This document shows positions 9,444 through 18,286 of a stretch of DNA of 64,000 nt, in pieces. Below the pieces are notes generated by a model. That model was not told the DNA's origin. It made no database searches and saw only the letters and a list, made by a program, of their open reading frames with translations. Within the stretch, counting starts at the first letter, position 1, and each line of letters begins with the position of its first letter. The translations under genes were made by a program, and so were the position numbers. Source of the DNA: Dorea_D hominis (GTDB lineage: Bacteria; Bacillota; Clostridia; Lachnospirales; Lachnospiraceae); the NCBI RefSeq assembly GCF_014287705.1, contig NZ_JACOOY010000018.1:4253-68252 (forward strand). The letters are read 5' to 3'.

Positions 9444-10193
9444 TTAACCAAACCTCCCTGTAATATAATCTTCTGTTCTCTTATCTGATGGAATCGAGAA
9501 CAATTTTTCTGTTTCATTGTATTCAATCACTTCTCCTAACAGGAAAAAGGCAGTATTATCTGATACACGCACAGCCTGTTGCATATTGTGTGTTACCATG
9601 ACAATAGTATAATCTTTTTTCAATTCCATCGCAAGGTCTTCGATCTTCGATGTTGAAATCGGATCCAGTGCGGATGTCGGCTCATCCATCAGAAGTACTT
9701 CCGGCTGTACTGCCAGCGCGCGGGCAATACAGAGTCTCTGCTGCTGTCCACCGGACATTCCAAGCGCACTCTTTTTCAGACGGTCTTTACATTCATCCCA
9801 AATGGCCGCACTGCGGAGCGATTTTTCCACAATATCATCCAGTTTTGTTTTGGAATGGATTCCATGTGTTCGCGGTCCGAATGCGATGTTGTCATAGATA
9901 CTCATCGGAAACGGATTCGGTTTCTGGAATACCATACCAACACGTTTACGAAGCAGGTTTACATCAATATCTTTATAAATATCTTTACCGTCCAGTCTTA
10001 AATCACCTTCGATCCGGCAGCCTTCTACCAGATCATTCATCCGGTTGATAGATTTTAAAAGTGTTGATTTACCACAGCCGGACGGTCCGATAAATGCTGT
10101 GATTTTATTTGGCTCAATTTCCAGATTCACATCTTTTAACGCATGGAAATCGCCATAATAAAGATTCATATTACTAATACTAATTTTACTCAT
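9444..10193 (-). CDS. pstB: phosphate ABC transporter ATP-binding protein PstB
   Basis: A 249-residue ABC ATPase. Walker A GPSGCGKSTLL near 37, Q-loop VFQKPNPFPMSIYDN near 88, signature MSGGQQQRLCIARALA near 150, Walker B VLLMDEPTSALDP near 170 and the switch His in MVTHNMQQA. RKRVGMVFQKPNPFPMSI is specific for the phosphate branch (PstB). It energises phosphate import with PstA and PstC. Confidence 0.97.
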   Translation of the reverse strand: MSKISISNMNLYYGDFHALKDVNLEIEPNKITAFIGPSGCGKSTLLKSINRMNDLVEGCRIEGDLRLDGKDIYKDIDVNLLRKRVGMVFQKPNPFPMSIYDNIAFGPRTHGIHSKTKLDDIVEKSLRSAAIWDECKDRLKKSALGMSGGQQQRLCIARALAVQPEVLLMDEPTSALDPISTSKIEDLAMELKKDYTIVMVTHNMQQAVRVSDNTAFFLLGEVIEYNETEKLFSIPSDKRTEDYITGRFG

Positions 10194-10230
10194 GACTGTT
10201 CCTCTTTTATTTTCCTAAATCTGTCTGTTC

Positions 10231-11094
10231 TTACGATTTTGTAAGTTTCTTCGCTGCAATTCCTGACAGTGTGTTAATGACAACTACAAGGACAAGCAGA
10301 ATAACAGCGGTTGCATATGCCTGATCCATATAAAGTCCTTCACTTGCCAGATTATACATATGAACTGCCAGTGTTCGTCCGGAACTCATTACATTCTTTG
10401 GCATCTTTGCCAGTGTTCCTGCAGTATAGATAAGTGCCGCTGTTTCTCCGACAATACGTCCGACTGCAAGAATCACTCCTGCAAGGATTCCAGGCACTGC
10501 CGACGGAAGAACAATCCGAAATACCGTTCTAAGTTTTCCGGCTCCCAGTCCAAAGCTTCCTTCTCTGTAAGAATCCGGCACAGATTTCAGTGCTTCCTCT
10601 GTACTACGCATGATCAGCGGCAATACCATAATTGACAATGTAAATGCTCCTGCGAGAATGGAGAATCCCCAGTGGCAGAATGTTACAAAGAACAACATAC
10701 CAAACAGGCCATATACGATAGACGGGATTCCCTGTAACGTCTCCGTCGTCAGTCTTATGATTTCTACGAATTTATTTCCACGTTTTGCATATTCCACAAG
10801 GTAGATTGCTGAAAATATACCAAGCGGAACTGCGATCAGAAGTGATAACGCTGTCATGATCAATGTGTTGATAAGCGCCGGCATAAGTGATGCATTGTCA
10901 GAAGTATAGGTAAATGAAAACAGTGACGGTTTCAGATACGGTACTCCATTGACCAGAATATAGGCAATCAGAAAAAGTAACGCTGCAAATGTAATAATTG
11001 CTGCAATCAAAACTAAAAGCATTACGATGAAAGAGCCCGGTGTCCGTTTGTAGCTTTTCAGTTTTTCTTTTACAGAACCTCCCTGTCTACTCAT
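10231..11094 (-). CDS. pstA: phosphate ABC transporter permease PstA
   Basis: About 287 residues, six membrane helices, BPD_transp_1 fold with the EAA-like loop EALKSVPDSYREGSFGLGAGK near 170. The best start is ATG 11092-11094, which overlaps the pstC stop and has GAGGAG eight bases upstream; a GTG two codons earlier is also possible. Partner of PstC in the inner-membrane phosphate channel. Confidence 0.95.
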   Translation of the reverse strand: MSRQGGSVKEKLKSYKRTPGSFIVMLLVLIAAIITFAALLFLIAYILVNGVPYLKPSLFSFTYTSDNASLMPALINTLIMTALSLLIAVPLGIFSAIYLVEYAKRGNKFVEIIRLTTETLQGIPSIVYGLFGMLFFVTFCHWGFSILAGAFTLSIMVLPLIMRSTEEALKSVPDSYREGSFGLGAGKLRTVFRIVLPSAVPGILAGVILAVGRIVGETAALIYTAGTLAKMPKNVMSSGRTLAVHMYNLASEGLYMDQAYATAVILLVLVVVINTLSGIAAKKLTKS

Positions 11095-11962
11095 GTTCAC
11101 TCCTCCTCTTTAAAAGTGCTACGCTGAAATTCAATATCAGAATAAATACGAACAACACAACGCCTGTTGCGATCAGCGCTTCTCTGTGCAGTCCTGCTGC
11201 ATATCCCATCTCAATTACGATATTGGCTGTCAGTGTACGCACACCGCGGAAAATGCCTTCCGGCATTCTTGCCTGGTTTCCTGCAACCATGATAACTGCC
11301 ATCGTTTCTCCGATTGCACGGCCGATCCCAAGAACCAGTGCTGCGATCACTCCGGATTTTGCTGCCGGAATGACAACTCTGAAAATAGAACGTTCGTGAG
11401 TAGCTCCAAGTGCCACTGCACCTTCATAATACTGTTCCGGGACTGCTCTAATCGAAGACTCTGTAAGTCCGATAATAGTTGGCAAGATCATCATTCCAAG
11501 TAAAATAGACGCAGTCAGAATACTGTTTCCATTTCCATGAAATCCCATATTCCGGCCAAACTCTCTGACTAACGGTACAATTACAACCAGTCCGAAGAAT
11601 CCGTAAATAACAGAAGGAATTCCGGCAAGAAGTTCCGTTGCTGCTTTTAAAGGTTTATAGATTCTTTCCGGGCAGTAGTACGCCATAAATACTGCTGTTA
11701 ATATTCCAATCGGGACACCGATAATGATCGCTCCTGCTGTAACATATAAGCTTCCTACGATCATCGGGAAAATACCAAAGATCTCGTTCTTCGGGCGCCA
11801 GAGCGTTCCCGTCAGGAATTTTACAAATCCGATTTCCTTCATTGCAGGTATACCATTTGCAAATAGAAAGATACAAATGAGTGCTACCGCCAGCACCGAA
11901 GCACAGGCGGCAACAAAGAAGATTACCTGCATGACTCTTTCAGTCAATGCTTTTCTTTTCAT
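11087..11962 (-). CDS. pstC: phosphate ABC transporter permease PstC
   Basis: A 291-residue permease with six predicted membrane helices and the EAA loop ESSIRAVPEQYYEGAVALGA near 190. FFGLVVIVPLVREFG and ILTASILLGMMILPTI are typical PstC segments. It begins 1 bp downstream of pstS and overlaps pstA by 8 bp, so pstSCA are tightly coupled. Confidence 0.95.
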   Translation of the reverse strand: MKRKALTERVMQVIFFVAACASVLAVALICIFLFANGIPAMKEIGFVKFLTGTLWRPKNEIFGIFPMIVGSLYVTAGAIIIGVPIGILTAVFMAYYCPERIYKPLKAATELLAGIPSVIYGFFGLVVIVPLVREFGRNMGFHGNGNSILTASILLGMMILPTIIGLTESSIRAVPEQYYEGAVALGATHERSIFRVVIPAAKSGVIAALVLGIGRAIGETMAVIMVAGNQARMPEGIFRGVRTLTANIVIEMGYAAGLHREALIATGVVLFVFILILNFSVALLKRRSEHE

Positions 11963-11963
11963 A

Positions 11964-12872
11964 TTATTTTACTACCTCATCCCATGTGGTTGCATCGCCG
12001 GTGTAGATGGTCTTTACCTGATCTGCTGACAGTTCATCTGTTGTGTTGTTCTTGTTTACGATGACCGCAATACCATCTGTTGCGATGACTGTGTTCTGTA
12101 ATTTAGCGGCTTCATCATCTTTCAGGTCACGGGATGCCATTCCGATATCATAGCTTCCATCGATTGTTGAAGTCATACCTGTTGTAGAATCTGTTGTCTG
12201 AAGTTCTACATTTGCTTTGCTGTTTACTGCTTTGTAACCTTCGATCAGTTTTTCCATAACCGGTGATACAGAAGAAGATCCACCGACAACTACTTTACCG
12301 GAAACTTCTTTTCCTGAGTAAGGTTTTGCTCCATCTACCGGAATATATCCGTTATCAGATACGATTTTCTGTCCTTCTTCACTCATCACATAATTGATGA
12401 AATCTTTTGCAACTTCATTTTTCATATCTTTCTTTACTGCAATGTTGAATGGTCTGGATACTTTGTATTTTCCTGCTTTGATATTCTCTGCTGTTGCCTC
12501 AGCTCCGTCAATCTTCAGTGCTTTTACGCTGTCATCCAGGGATCCGAGTGATACATAACCGATAGAATAATCATCGCCTGCCACTGTTGTCATCATAACA
12601 GATGTGCTGTTTGTGATCTGTGCTTCATCTGTTGTCATATCCACTTTCTCACCGTTTTTCTCTTCTTCAATGCCGAACAGTTCAATGAAGGCTCCTCTCG
12701 TTCCTGAGCCATCTTCTCTGGATAAGATTGTGATATCGTTTGATGAATCCCAACTTGACTCGCTCTTCTTATCACTGCCGTTATCTTTACTGTCGGATTT
12801 TCCACATCCTACTGCAAGTGTTCCGACCATTGCTGTCATTGCTACTACTGTAATAAACTTTTTCAATTTCAT
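11964..12872 (-). CDS. pstS: phosphate-binding lipoprotein PstS
   Basis: A 302-residue exported lipoprotein: a Lys-rich start, hydrophobic helix, then lipobox LAVGC with the lipidated Cys near residue 23. Two phosphate-binding lobes are visible; ILSREDGSGTRGAF near 50 and VVVGGSSSVSPVMEKL near 196 contain the Ser/Thr/Arg/Asp ligands of the PBP-like family. The two lobes appear in swapped order compared with E. coli PstS (the GGSSSVSP lobe comes second), which seems common in Clostridia, but this was not checked by alignment. First gene of the phosphate operon, with Pho boxes upstream and an AAAGGAGACAAAG ribosome binding site. Confidence 0.92.
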   Translation of the reverse strand: MKLKKFITVVAMTAMVGTLAVGCGKSDSKDNGSDKKSESSWDSSNDITILSREDGSGTRGAFIELFGIEEEKNGEKVDMTTDEAQITNSTSVMMTTVAGDDYSIGYVSLGSLDDSVKALKIDGAEATAENIKAGKYKVSRPFNIAVKKDMKNEVAKDFINYVMSEEGQKIVSDNGYIPVDGAKPYSGKEVSGKVVVGGSSSVSPVMEKLIEGYKAVNSKANVELQTTDSTTGMTSTIDGSYDIGMASRDLKDDEAAKLQNTVIATDGIAVIVNKNNTTDELSADQVKTIYTGDATTWDEVVK

Positions 12873-12941
12873 TTTCTTTGTCTCCTTTGATTTGGATATT
12901 TTGCAATATGTTCTTTACAGTTATGTATCATACAGGTCGAT

Positions 12942-12981
12942 TGTAAAATCCAAAATCGCGGGATTGTAAAAACTATGTAAA
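12942..12981 (-). promoter_or_regulatory. Pho boxes upstream of pstS
   Basis: Three TTTACA hexamers occur on the minus strand: complements at 12976-12981, 12965-12970 and 12942-12947. The first two are spaced 11 bp start to start, exactly the spacing of PhoP-binding TTHACA repeats in Firmicutes; the third lies 23 bp further, about two turns of the same phasing. They sit 70-110 bp upstream of the pstS start, right after the terminator of the neighbouring operon. Inferred PhoP operator. Confidence 0.65.
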
Positions 12982-12983
12982 AT

Positions 12984-13018
12984 AAGAAACGCGACAGATT
13001 TTCGCCTGCCGCGTTTCT
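12984..13018 (-). terminator. rho-independent terminator after the zinc-ribbon/YARHG gene
   Basis: Minus-strand hairpin with arms AGAAACGCG and CGCGTTTCT and further inner pairing, followed by TATTTT. It ends the transcript of the gene at 13065 just before the Pho boxes. Confidence 0.75.
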
Positions 13019-13064
13019 TGTTTGTTCTTTTTATTTGTATTCCTTAATAAATACTATGCTCTTC

Positions 13065-14168
13065 TTATTCATATTTCTTGATGAAATCTACATTCTTCTT
13101 TTCTATCGGACTTAAATAAGAATCTTTAAAATCTTTCGGAGCAATGTATCCGTTATACCATGCCTGTGAATCAAAATATACCTGTAATGACTGATCATCA
13201 AACAGACGGCCTTCTCTTGCATAGATTTCATTTCTTGCAAGTCTGAGTTCCGCACTGGAAAGCCCGCTGATATCTGAATAATCAAGCAGATAATCCGAAC
13301 TGTACGGAATTACATAACCGCTGGAACTGATATAGTGTCTCTGATTATCATATGGATTGATAACAATGATCTTACTTGTATTGCCACGGTTATTTGCATT
13401 GTTATTCGTCTTTTTCTTTGCTGTCTGTTTTACTTTGATACTCTCAGCCGTAATATAATACGGTGTTTCTGTCACTACGTCTTCGATTTTCTTAGAAGCT
13501 TCGGTATCACCGGTAACAAAAATATAGTTATCACCTTTCTGAAGTTCAAACTTCAATGTTTTCGTTCCTTCTCCAAGCATGCACAGTTCTGTCTTAGTTG
13601 TTCCTTTATCCGGATAATTTACTTTCCAGCCAAGTCCACCCTGGTCATTGGATGGTGTATAACTGAACTTCACTTCCGCAGTACCTTCTTTTTGTGTCGA
13701 AATCACAAAGTAGTCCACATCATCTTTGGAATCGATATAGCCGGTCACTGGTTTTCCTTCTTCCAGTGTAATCGCCTGATTTATAGAATCATTTGGCTCA
13801 TTGGAATCTTTTACTTCCTTTTTTTCCGGCTCTTTCTGCTCTGTTGTTTCCGTTTTTGTCTCTGGTTTTGTCTTTTTTGGGGACCTTCCAAGTCCAAATA
13901 CAACGAGTGCGATAATCACCACCGCCATAACAGCACATACAATGCCAAGTATAATAACCAGATTTTTTGATCCTTTCGGCTCATTCTTCTGTACTCTTTC
14001 TTCCTGCTCGTCCGGCCACTCGGTTGCAAATTCCTCATTTGCATCTGGTGTTTCATGTACAGCCGGTGCCTCTTCGGTTTCTGTTTTGTGTCCACAATGT
14101 GCACAGAACATCGCACCCGGCTCTATCGGCCGGCCGCAGTTAGGACAAAATCTTGCTCTCTCTCCCAT
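13065..14168 (-). CDS. zinc-ribbon membrane protein with C-terminal YARHG domain
   Basis: A 367-residue protein. An N-terminal zinc ribbon (FCPNCGRPI and FCAHCGHKT, residues 7-28) is followed by an acidic linker, one membrane helix at about 73-93, a Lys/Glu-rich linker and an extracytoplasmic part. Residues about 120-250 look like a beta-sandwich of the pre-peptidase C-terminal type (NDSINQAITLEEGKPVTGYI). The C-terminal ~70 residues carry the YARHG motif: LARNEIYAREGRLF and YFDSQAWYNGY. Function unknown; such proteins may sense or bind cell-wall components. First of a run of zinc-ribbon membrane proteins here. Confidence 0.75.
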   Translation of the reverse strand: MGERARFCPNCGRPIEPGAMFCAHCGHKTETEEAPAVHETPDANEEFATEWPDEQEERVQKNEPKGSKNLVIILGIVCAVMAVVIIALVVFGLGRSPKKTKPETKTETTEQKEPEKKEVKDSNEPNDSINQAITLEEGKPVTGYIDSKDDVDYFVISTQKEGTAEVKFSYTPSNDQGGLGWKVNYPDKGTTKTELCMLGEGTKTLKFELQKGDNYIFVTGDTEASKKIEDVVTETPYYITAESIKVKQTAKKKTNNNANNRGNTSKIIVINPYDNQRHYISSSGYVIPYSSDYLLDYSDISGLSSAELRLARNEIYAREGRLFDDQSLQVYFDSQAWYNGYIAPKDFKDSYLSPIEKKNVDFIKKYE

Positions 14169-14207
14169 CTTACTTCTTCCTCCGTACTTTTTCTTTCCTT
14201 ATTATTC

Positions 14208-14897
14208 TTAATTTTCTTCTTTTATTTTTTCTTCTTTCAGTTCTTCTTCCGTAATCTCCTGCGCCGTCTCTTCCAGAGCTTCTTCAATATCTGCCAGTAC
14301 TTCCGGCTCAGATTCAGACTCTGCTTTTAATTCCGGCACATTCTCCGATATTGCTTCTGCCAGCATTTCTGACTCCGGCTCCGGCATCCTTATATTTTCC
14401 GGCTCTGGCTCCGGCATTGTCTGTCGGCTCTCTTCTTCCAGTTTATTTCCACAGTTAATGCAGAACAGAGCGTCACCATCATTTTTGAAACCGCAGTTTG
14501 TACAATATTTTTCTTTCATATTTGAGGCTTCCAGATTCTCTTTTACCGTCAATGAAGAGCCACATTTTACACAGAATTTGGAATTTATCTTATTGCCATA
14601 TCCACACTGTGGACATGGTTTTACTTCTGTAGCCAGACGCAGTTCTTCTTTTTCTTTCTCAATCTGTGCACGCAATCTACGGATCTCAGCAAATAATTCT
14701 TCATATTCGGTTCCCGCTTCCTCTGCGTGCCGTTTCACACACTGCACACCAACCTGATATATGAGTTTCTCTATCATCTTCTCGTCATCTCTGATTTTCG
14801 CAGAAATTCGCTCACTCTCCAGTCCATCTTTTATCTTTGTTGATATTCCCTGACCAGCGGCATTGATTGAGTCTTTCATTTTATCCAGCATCGCCAT
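14208..14897 (-). CDS. double zinc-ribbon protein with coiled coil and acidic tail
   Basis: A 229-residue protein with no membrane segment. Residues 1-90 are helical and probably coiled (amphipathic start LDKMKDSINAAGQGI, then RRLRAQIEKEKEELRLA). Two zinc ribbons follow: CPQCGYG...FCVKCGSS near 95-115 and YCTNCGFK...FCINCGNK near 131-153. The last 75 residues are almost entirely Glu-rich (PEPEPE, EEELKEEKIKEE). Cytoplasmic adaptor-like layout; function not known. Same strand and close to its zinc-ribbon neighbours. Confidence 0.7.
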   Translation of the reverse strand: MAMLDKMKDSINAAGQGISTKIKDGLESERISAKIRDDEKMIEKLIYQVGVQCVKRHAEEAGTEYEELFAEIRRLRAQIEKEKEELRLATEVKPCPQCGYGNKINSKFCVKCGSSLTVKENLEASNMKEKYCTNCGFKNDGDALFCINCGNKLEEESRQTMPEPEPENIRMPEPESEMLAEAISENVPELKAESESEPEVLADIEEALEETAQEITEEELKEEKIKEEN

Positions 14898-14970
14898 ATA
14901 TCATCCTCCCTATATCTTTTCAAGATTTGCTTTCGCAAAACATATAACAGCCCTAAATGTCTCTCATCTG

Positions 14971-15570
14971 TTATAAATTGTTCTGTCTGTTATATGCATT
15001 GCAAATCCGGTTACTGTTCTTGATCAGGATGTGCATTGCAACAAACGGTCCCAAACCACATAATAAAATTCCGATCAGATCCCACACTAATACAGTTGTT
15101 CCGTTCTCTGGAAATGTCATTCCGTAGCGCGGTGCATTGGTGCAAAGCCTGTTTCCTATTTTATAAGACCAGTAAAATGAATAAATTCCACAGGTCAGGA
15201 ATGACAATATAATAAATGCAGCCAGACCGGACGTCATCTCTCCATCTCCTTCACATGCAATGTTCACATCATGCGCCATCTTATATATGAAATAATAACT
15301 GTAGATTCCACAGGTAACGATCGACAGCAGTATGTATATGGCAAGACTTCTGTCATCCTGCAGTCTCTCTTTTCTTCCTGCCGGCATCTGATCATTACTG
15401 CTAAAGCTCTGTTTTACATTGTGTATCTCACTTTCCATTTTCCGTTCGGTTGACCGGAAAGTCTGATTCACCTGCTCAGAAAACTGCTTTTTTATTGTGC
15501 ATGGATTGCCACACTTCGGGCAAAACTTTGCGTTATCGGGCAGTTTCGCCCCACATTTCGTACAAAACAC
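14971..15570 (-). CDS. zinc-ribbon DUF4234 membrane protein
   Basis: A 199-residue protein. N-terminal zinc ribbon FCTKCGAKLP and FCPKCGNPC (residues 2-24), a polar linker, then DUF4234: two related hydrophobic segments ILLSIVTCGIYSYYFIYKMA and LSFLTCGIYSFYWSYKIG and a third helix. The repeated TCGIYS motif marks the family. A paralogue with the same layout is at 26206. Function unknown. Confidence 0.8.
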   Translation of the reverse strand: MFCTKCGAKLPDNAKFCPKCGNPCTIKKQFSEQVNQTFRSTERKMESEIHNVKQSFSSNDQMPAGRKERLQDDRSLAIYILLSIVTCGIYSYYFIYKMAHDVNIACEGDGEMTSGLAAFIILSFLTCGIYSFYWSYKIGNRLCTNAPRYGMTFPENGTTVLVWDLIGILLCGLGPFVAMHILIKNSNRICNAYNRQNNL

Positions 15571-15628
15571 TATCTTTCTTCCTCCTCATTCCTGTATAGT
15601 TCCTGCGGATATGCAGGCTCTATCGATA

Positions 15629-15770
15629 ACTATGATACCCTCGGATTGTTCCGTGCTGCTTTGGTATCATGTAAATGATGTCAGGATCATTAAGCCGTAA
15701 AACCACTCCCGTGCAAGCACGTCGTGGTTTCAGGCTTTTGACCCTGGCATTATATAAATTTTATCATAGT
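15629..15770. repeat. 142-bp MITE-like element with nested inverted repeats
   Basis: The ends are ACTATGATA (15629-15637) and TATCATAGT (15762-15770), a perfect 9-bp terminal inverted repeat. Inside are ATGATACC/GGTATCAT (15632-15639 and 15663-15670) and a long stem built from AAGCC/GGCTT, AAACCAC/GTGGTTT and CGTGC/GCACG between about 15690 and 15738. No frame of note crosses it. It occupies most of the 322-bp gap between two divergent zinc-ribbon genes. It could be a non-autonomous transposable element or a structured RNA; the sequence alone does not decide. Confidence 0.5.
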
Positions 15771-15892
15771 AAAATATCATTGTAAATATTAGCATTATGA
15801 AGAATCTCCGTAAATTTTAAAAGGGAAATTGCATTTTTATGCTATCAATGCTAAACTAAGCTAAAACTTAACGAACACAAAGGAGAATTATT

Positions 15893-16612
15893 ATGTTTTG
15901 TAAACACTGTGGAAAGCAGCTGACAGATGGTGCAAAATTCTGCCCCGACTGCGGAACCCCTGTTTCTGCTAAAGCTCAACATACACAGCAGCATTTCGAA
16001 GCTACAACGTCACACAAGCAGACACCATACAATGAGGCTGCACATCCTACACCACATAACCACGAACATCGAACTCAGCAGACTGCAAAAACAGCATCGC
16101 ATAACCGCACACATCCGACACAGACAATAAACCACACAAAATCTTCTGTAGCAGGTGCAATGAATTATACCGCCTCTGATATGACAACAGATCCTGCACC
16201 AAAAGTACGCAGAAATTTTACAATTGGAAATATTGTCACCTGGATTGGATGCTTCCTTGCATTTATATCCATGTTTATGACTTTTGCCACGGTATCTATT
16301 CTTGGTTTTTCCCAGACAGTCACTCTTTTTGATACTAATGACGGAAAATTATTTCTTGCAGTGATCCTGGCAGTGGCGATTATTAACTTCTTCCGTATTG
16401 ATATTATCAGCCTGATCGGATCATGTGTCGGTGTTTTCTTCCTTCTTATGGAATACAAAGATGCCGCCGATAAATTACAGCAGTTTTCTTCTATGGTTCA
16501 TTATGGAATCGGACGAATGCTTCTGACTGTCGGAATTATTCTGATGGTACTAGGTGCAGTCGCAAGTATCTTCCTTCGCAAGAAGAATGTGAAACTGAAT
16601 GTTTTACAGTAA
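15893..16612 (+). CDS. zinc-ribbon membrane protein
   Basis: A 239-residue protein starting 6 bp behind AAAGGAG. Zinc ribbon FCKHCGKQL and FCPDCGTPV (residues 2-23), a His/Gln/Thr-rich linker of about 80 residues, then three to four membrane helices (from about 112 to 230; NIVTWIGCFLAFISMFMTFA is the first). It is transcribed away from its minus-strand relatives across the MITE-like element. Function unknown. Confidence 0.7.
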   Translation: MFCKHCGKQLTDGAKFCPDCGTPVSAKAQHTQQHFEATTSHKQTPYNEAAHPTPHNHEHRTQQTAKTASHNRTHPTQTINHTKSSVAGAMNYTASDMTTDPAPKVRRNFTIGNIVTWIGCFLAFISMFMTFATVSILGFSQTVTLFDTNDGKLFLAVILAVAIINFFRIDIISLIGSCVGVFFLLMEYKDAADKLQQFSSMVHYGIGRMLLTVGIILMVLGAVASIFLRKKNVKLNVLQ

Positions 16613-16692
16613 ATCGACGGACGGATATAAATGTAAATATTATCTGACCCAATGTAAGATAATACACTATATTACATGCTATATATTTTATC

Positions 16693-16720
16693 AAAGCCAG
16701 CTGATTTGCTGGCTTTTTAT
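16693..16720 (+). terminator. rho-independent terminator of the zinc-ribbon gene at 15893
   Basis: AAAGCCAGC (16693-16701), loop TGATTT, GCTGGCTTT (16708-16716), then TTAT on the plus strand; a perfect 9-bp stem. Confidence 0.85.
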
Positions 16721-16756
16721 TTACGCCATATACTTTTGCACAAAACACGTAATAAG

Positions 16757-16830
16757 ATAAAAAGAGCAACCACACCCTATTTTTATTCAGTCGCATAACC
16801 GACTCTCTTAAAACGGATGTGATTGCTCTT
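16757..16830 (-). terminator. branched rho-independent terminator of the rhodanese operon
   Basis: On the minus strand a 16-bp stem with two mismatches (arms 16815-16830 and 16762-16777, AAGAGCAATCACA pairing with TGTGGTTGCTCTT) ends in CTTTTTATC. Its loop holds a second hairpin, AGTCG/CGACT. It lies about 40 bp after the stop of the rhodanese lipoprotein gene. Confidence 0.75.
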
Positions 16831-16868
16831 GAATTATCATCTTTCAATCACTGATAATTTGTTAATTC

Positions 16869-17807
16869 CTATTTTTCAACATCTCCGACTACAGCCCATC
16901 TCCAGAATGACTGGTCATAGTTCCATGTATTCTTGCATCCTGCCATTTCAAGTACAAGCTGCATATATGCGGAACGAATACCGCCTGTGCAATAAGTTAC
17001 GATCTTGTCATCTTTGGAAATGCCCGCATCTTTTAACATCTTATCAATGTCAGCCTGTGATCTTAATGTTCCGTCTTCACGGAAAAGATCTGTATACCGA
17101 ATATGGATTGCTCCCGGAAGATGTCCGCCTTTTGCTTCGTTATATTTCTTAGCACCTTCATACTCTTCATCTGTACGAACATCAACGATCTTGTAATCTT
17201 TGTAGTTCTTCTGAAGTTCTTCTGTTTCCATGTCATGTGTCATGTCAAGTTTGTCGATCTTCACATCTACTTTGTCTAACTTGGAAGGTCCTTTCTGTGT
17301 CTCAGCTCCGGCATTTACCAGCGCTTCGTATCCACCGTCAACCATCTTAAGGTTTGTGTAACCTGCTACGCGCAGCTCCCAGAGAACACGGGCATCTTCT
17401 CCCCATCCTCCAAGTGTCTCACCTAAGAGAACGATTTCCTTGTTCGGATCAAGGCCGAGGTTGCTGAGTTTTTTAGATAACTCTACAGGCTGTGGAACTT
17501 TTCCCCAGTTCTCATCGCCCTGCTTGCCATATTTGTCTTCGCATGTTCCAAGTGCCTGCCAGCTTGTAGCTGCTGCACCCTTGATCGTCTCTTTATTAGA
17601 ATATTTCTCGCCACGGCAGTCAAGAAAAATTACATTGTCATCGCCCATCAGTTTCTTCGCTTCTTTTGCGGTTATCAGGTATTCTCCTTTAAAAGAATCC
17701 TTGGAAACCAAATCGTCGTCCGATACTCCTTTTGCTTTGCTTCCGCATCCAACTACAAGCATCATAGCCAGCAGTCCGACACCCATACATCTGATAAACT
17801 TCTTCAT
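16869..17807 (-). CDS. lipoprotein with two rhodanese domains (thiosulfate/mercaptopyruvate sulfurtransferase type)
   Basis: A 312-residue exported lipoprotein; the lipobox LVVGC puts the lipid on the Cys near residue 21. Two rhodanese domains follow, as in thiosulfate sulfurtransferases: the first (about 45-165) has no active-site Cys at its loop (LLGETLGGWGEDARV), the usual structural domain; the second (about 180-305) has the catalytic loop TYCTGGIRSAY with Cys near 272. Such enzymes move sulfane sulfur from thiosulfate or mercaptopyruvate to an acceptor, here outside the membrane. It lies 13 bp after the C_GCAxxG_C_C gene and is the last gene of the group. Confidence 0.88.
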   Translation of the reverse strand: MKKFIRCMGVGLLAMMLVVGCGSKAKGVSDDDLVSKDSFKGEYLITAKEAKKLMGDDNVIFLDCRGEKYSNKETIKGAAATSWQALGTCEDKYGKQGDENWGKVPQPVELSKKLSNLGLDPNKEIVLLGETLGGWGEDARVLWELRVAGYTNLKMVDGGYEALVNAGAETQKGPSKLDKVDVKIDKLDMTHDMETEELQKNYKDYKIVDVRTDEEYEGAKKYNEAKGGHLPGAIHIRYTDLFREDGTLRSQADIDKMLKDAGISKDDKIVTYCTGGIRSAYMQLVLEMAGCKNTWNYDQSFWRWAVVGDVEK

Positions 17808-17820
17808 ACCATTTCTCCTC

Positions 17821-18267
17821 TTAATCTTCGTTTAATATTTCTTCTGTGATCTGGATCACCTTTTCTGCAAGACACGGACAGAACTCTGTCATCTTTCCGC
17901 TGTCTAATGCCCCTTGAAGTCCTTCCGGTGTAGACACATCATAACCGATGATCTCTTTGCAGTTTACAGAACCATATTCCTGTTCAAAACGATTCTTAAA
18001 CTCCATGTATTTTCCGATCATGACATTCTTCTGGTCCATCAGTCCTTCTTCTTTTGTGTGTCCATACTTCATACCGATCGCCATCAGCGCTCCGGTATAA
18101 GCACCACAGACAGATCCTAACATCATGCCGCCTCCAAAACAGGCAGCGATACGGTTTGCTTCGTCTTCACTTAAGTCAAACCGTTCTGCAAAATGACGGA
18201 ACACTACCTGTGAACAGTCATATCCTTTTATAAAGTTGTCTTTAATTTCATTTGCCATCTGGTTCAT
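17821..18267 (-). CDS. C_GCAxxG_C_C family redox protein
   Basis: About 148 residues from ATG 18265-18267, chosen because AAAGGAGACAAG lies just upstream; an in-frame ATG 48 bp earlier lacks such a site. Conserved cysteines appear in GYDCSQVVF, AACFGGGM, GSVCGAYTGAL (the GCAxxG-type core), NCKEIIG and EFCPCLAEK. The family is thought to bind a metal or redox cofactor and is often near redox genes; no reaction is established. Its neighbours (rhodanese, TVP38, Fe-S protein) support a redox/sulfur context. Confidence 0.85.
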   Translation of the reverse strand: MNQMANEIKDNFIKGYDCSQVVFRHFAERFDLSEDEANRIAACFGGGMMLGSVCGAYTGALMAIGMKYGHTKEEGLMDQKNVMIGKYMEFKNRFEQEYGSVNCKEIIGYDVSTPEGLQGALDSGKMTEFCPCLAEKVIQITEEILNED

Positions 18268-18286
18268 ATTCTTGTCTCCTTTATTT

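Noticed and set aside
16869..17807. Absence of a Cys in the first rhodanese domain as a sign of decay
   Set aside because: An inactive N-terminal domain is normal in thiosulfate sulfurtransferases.
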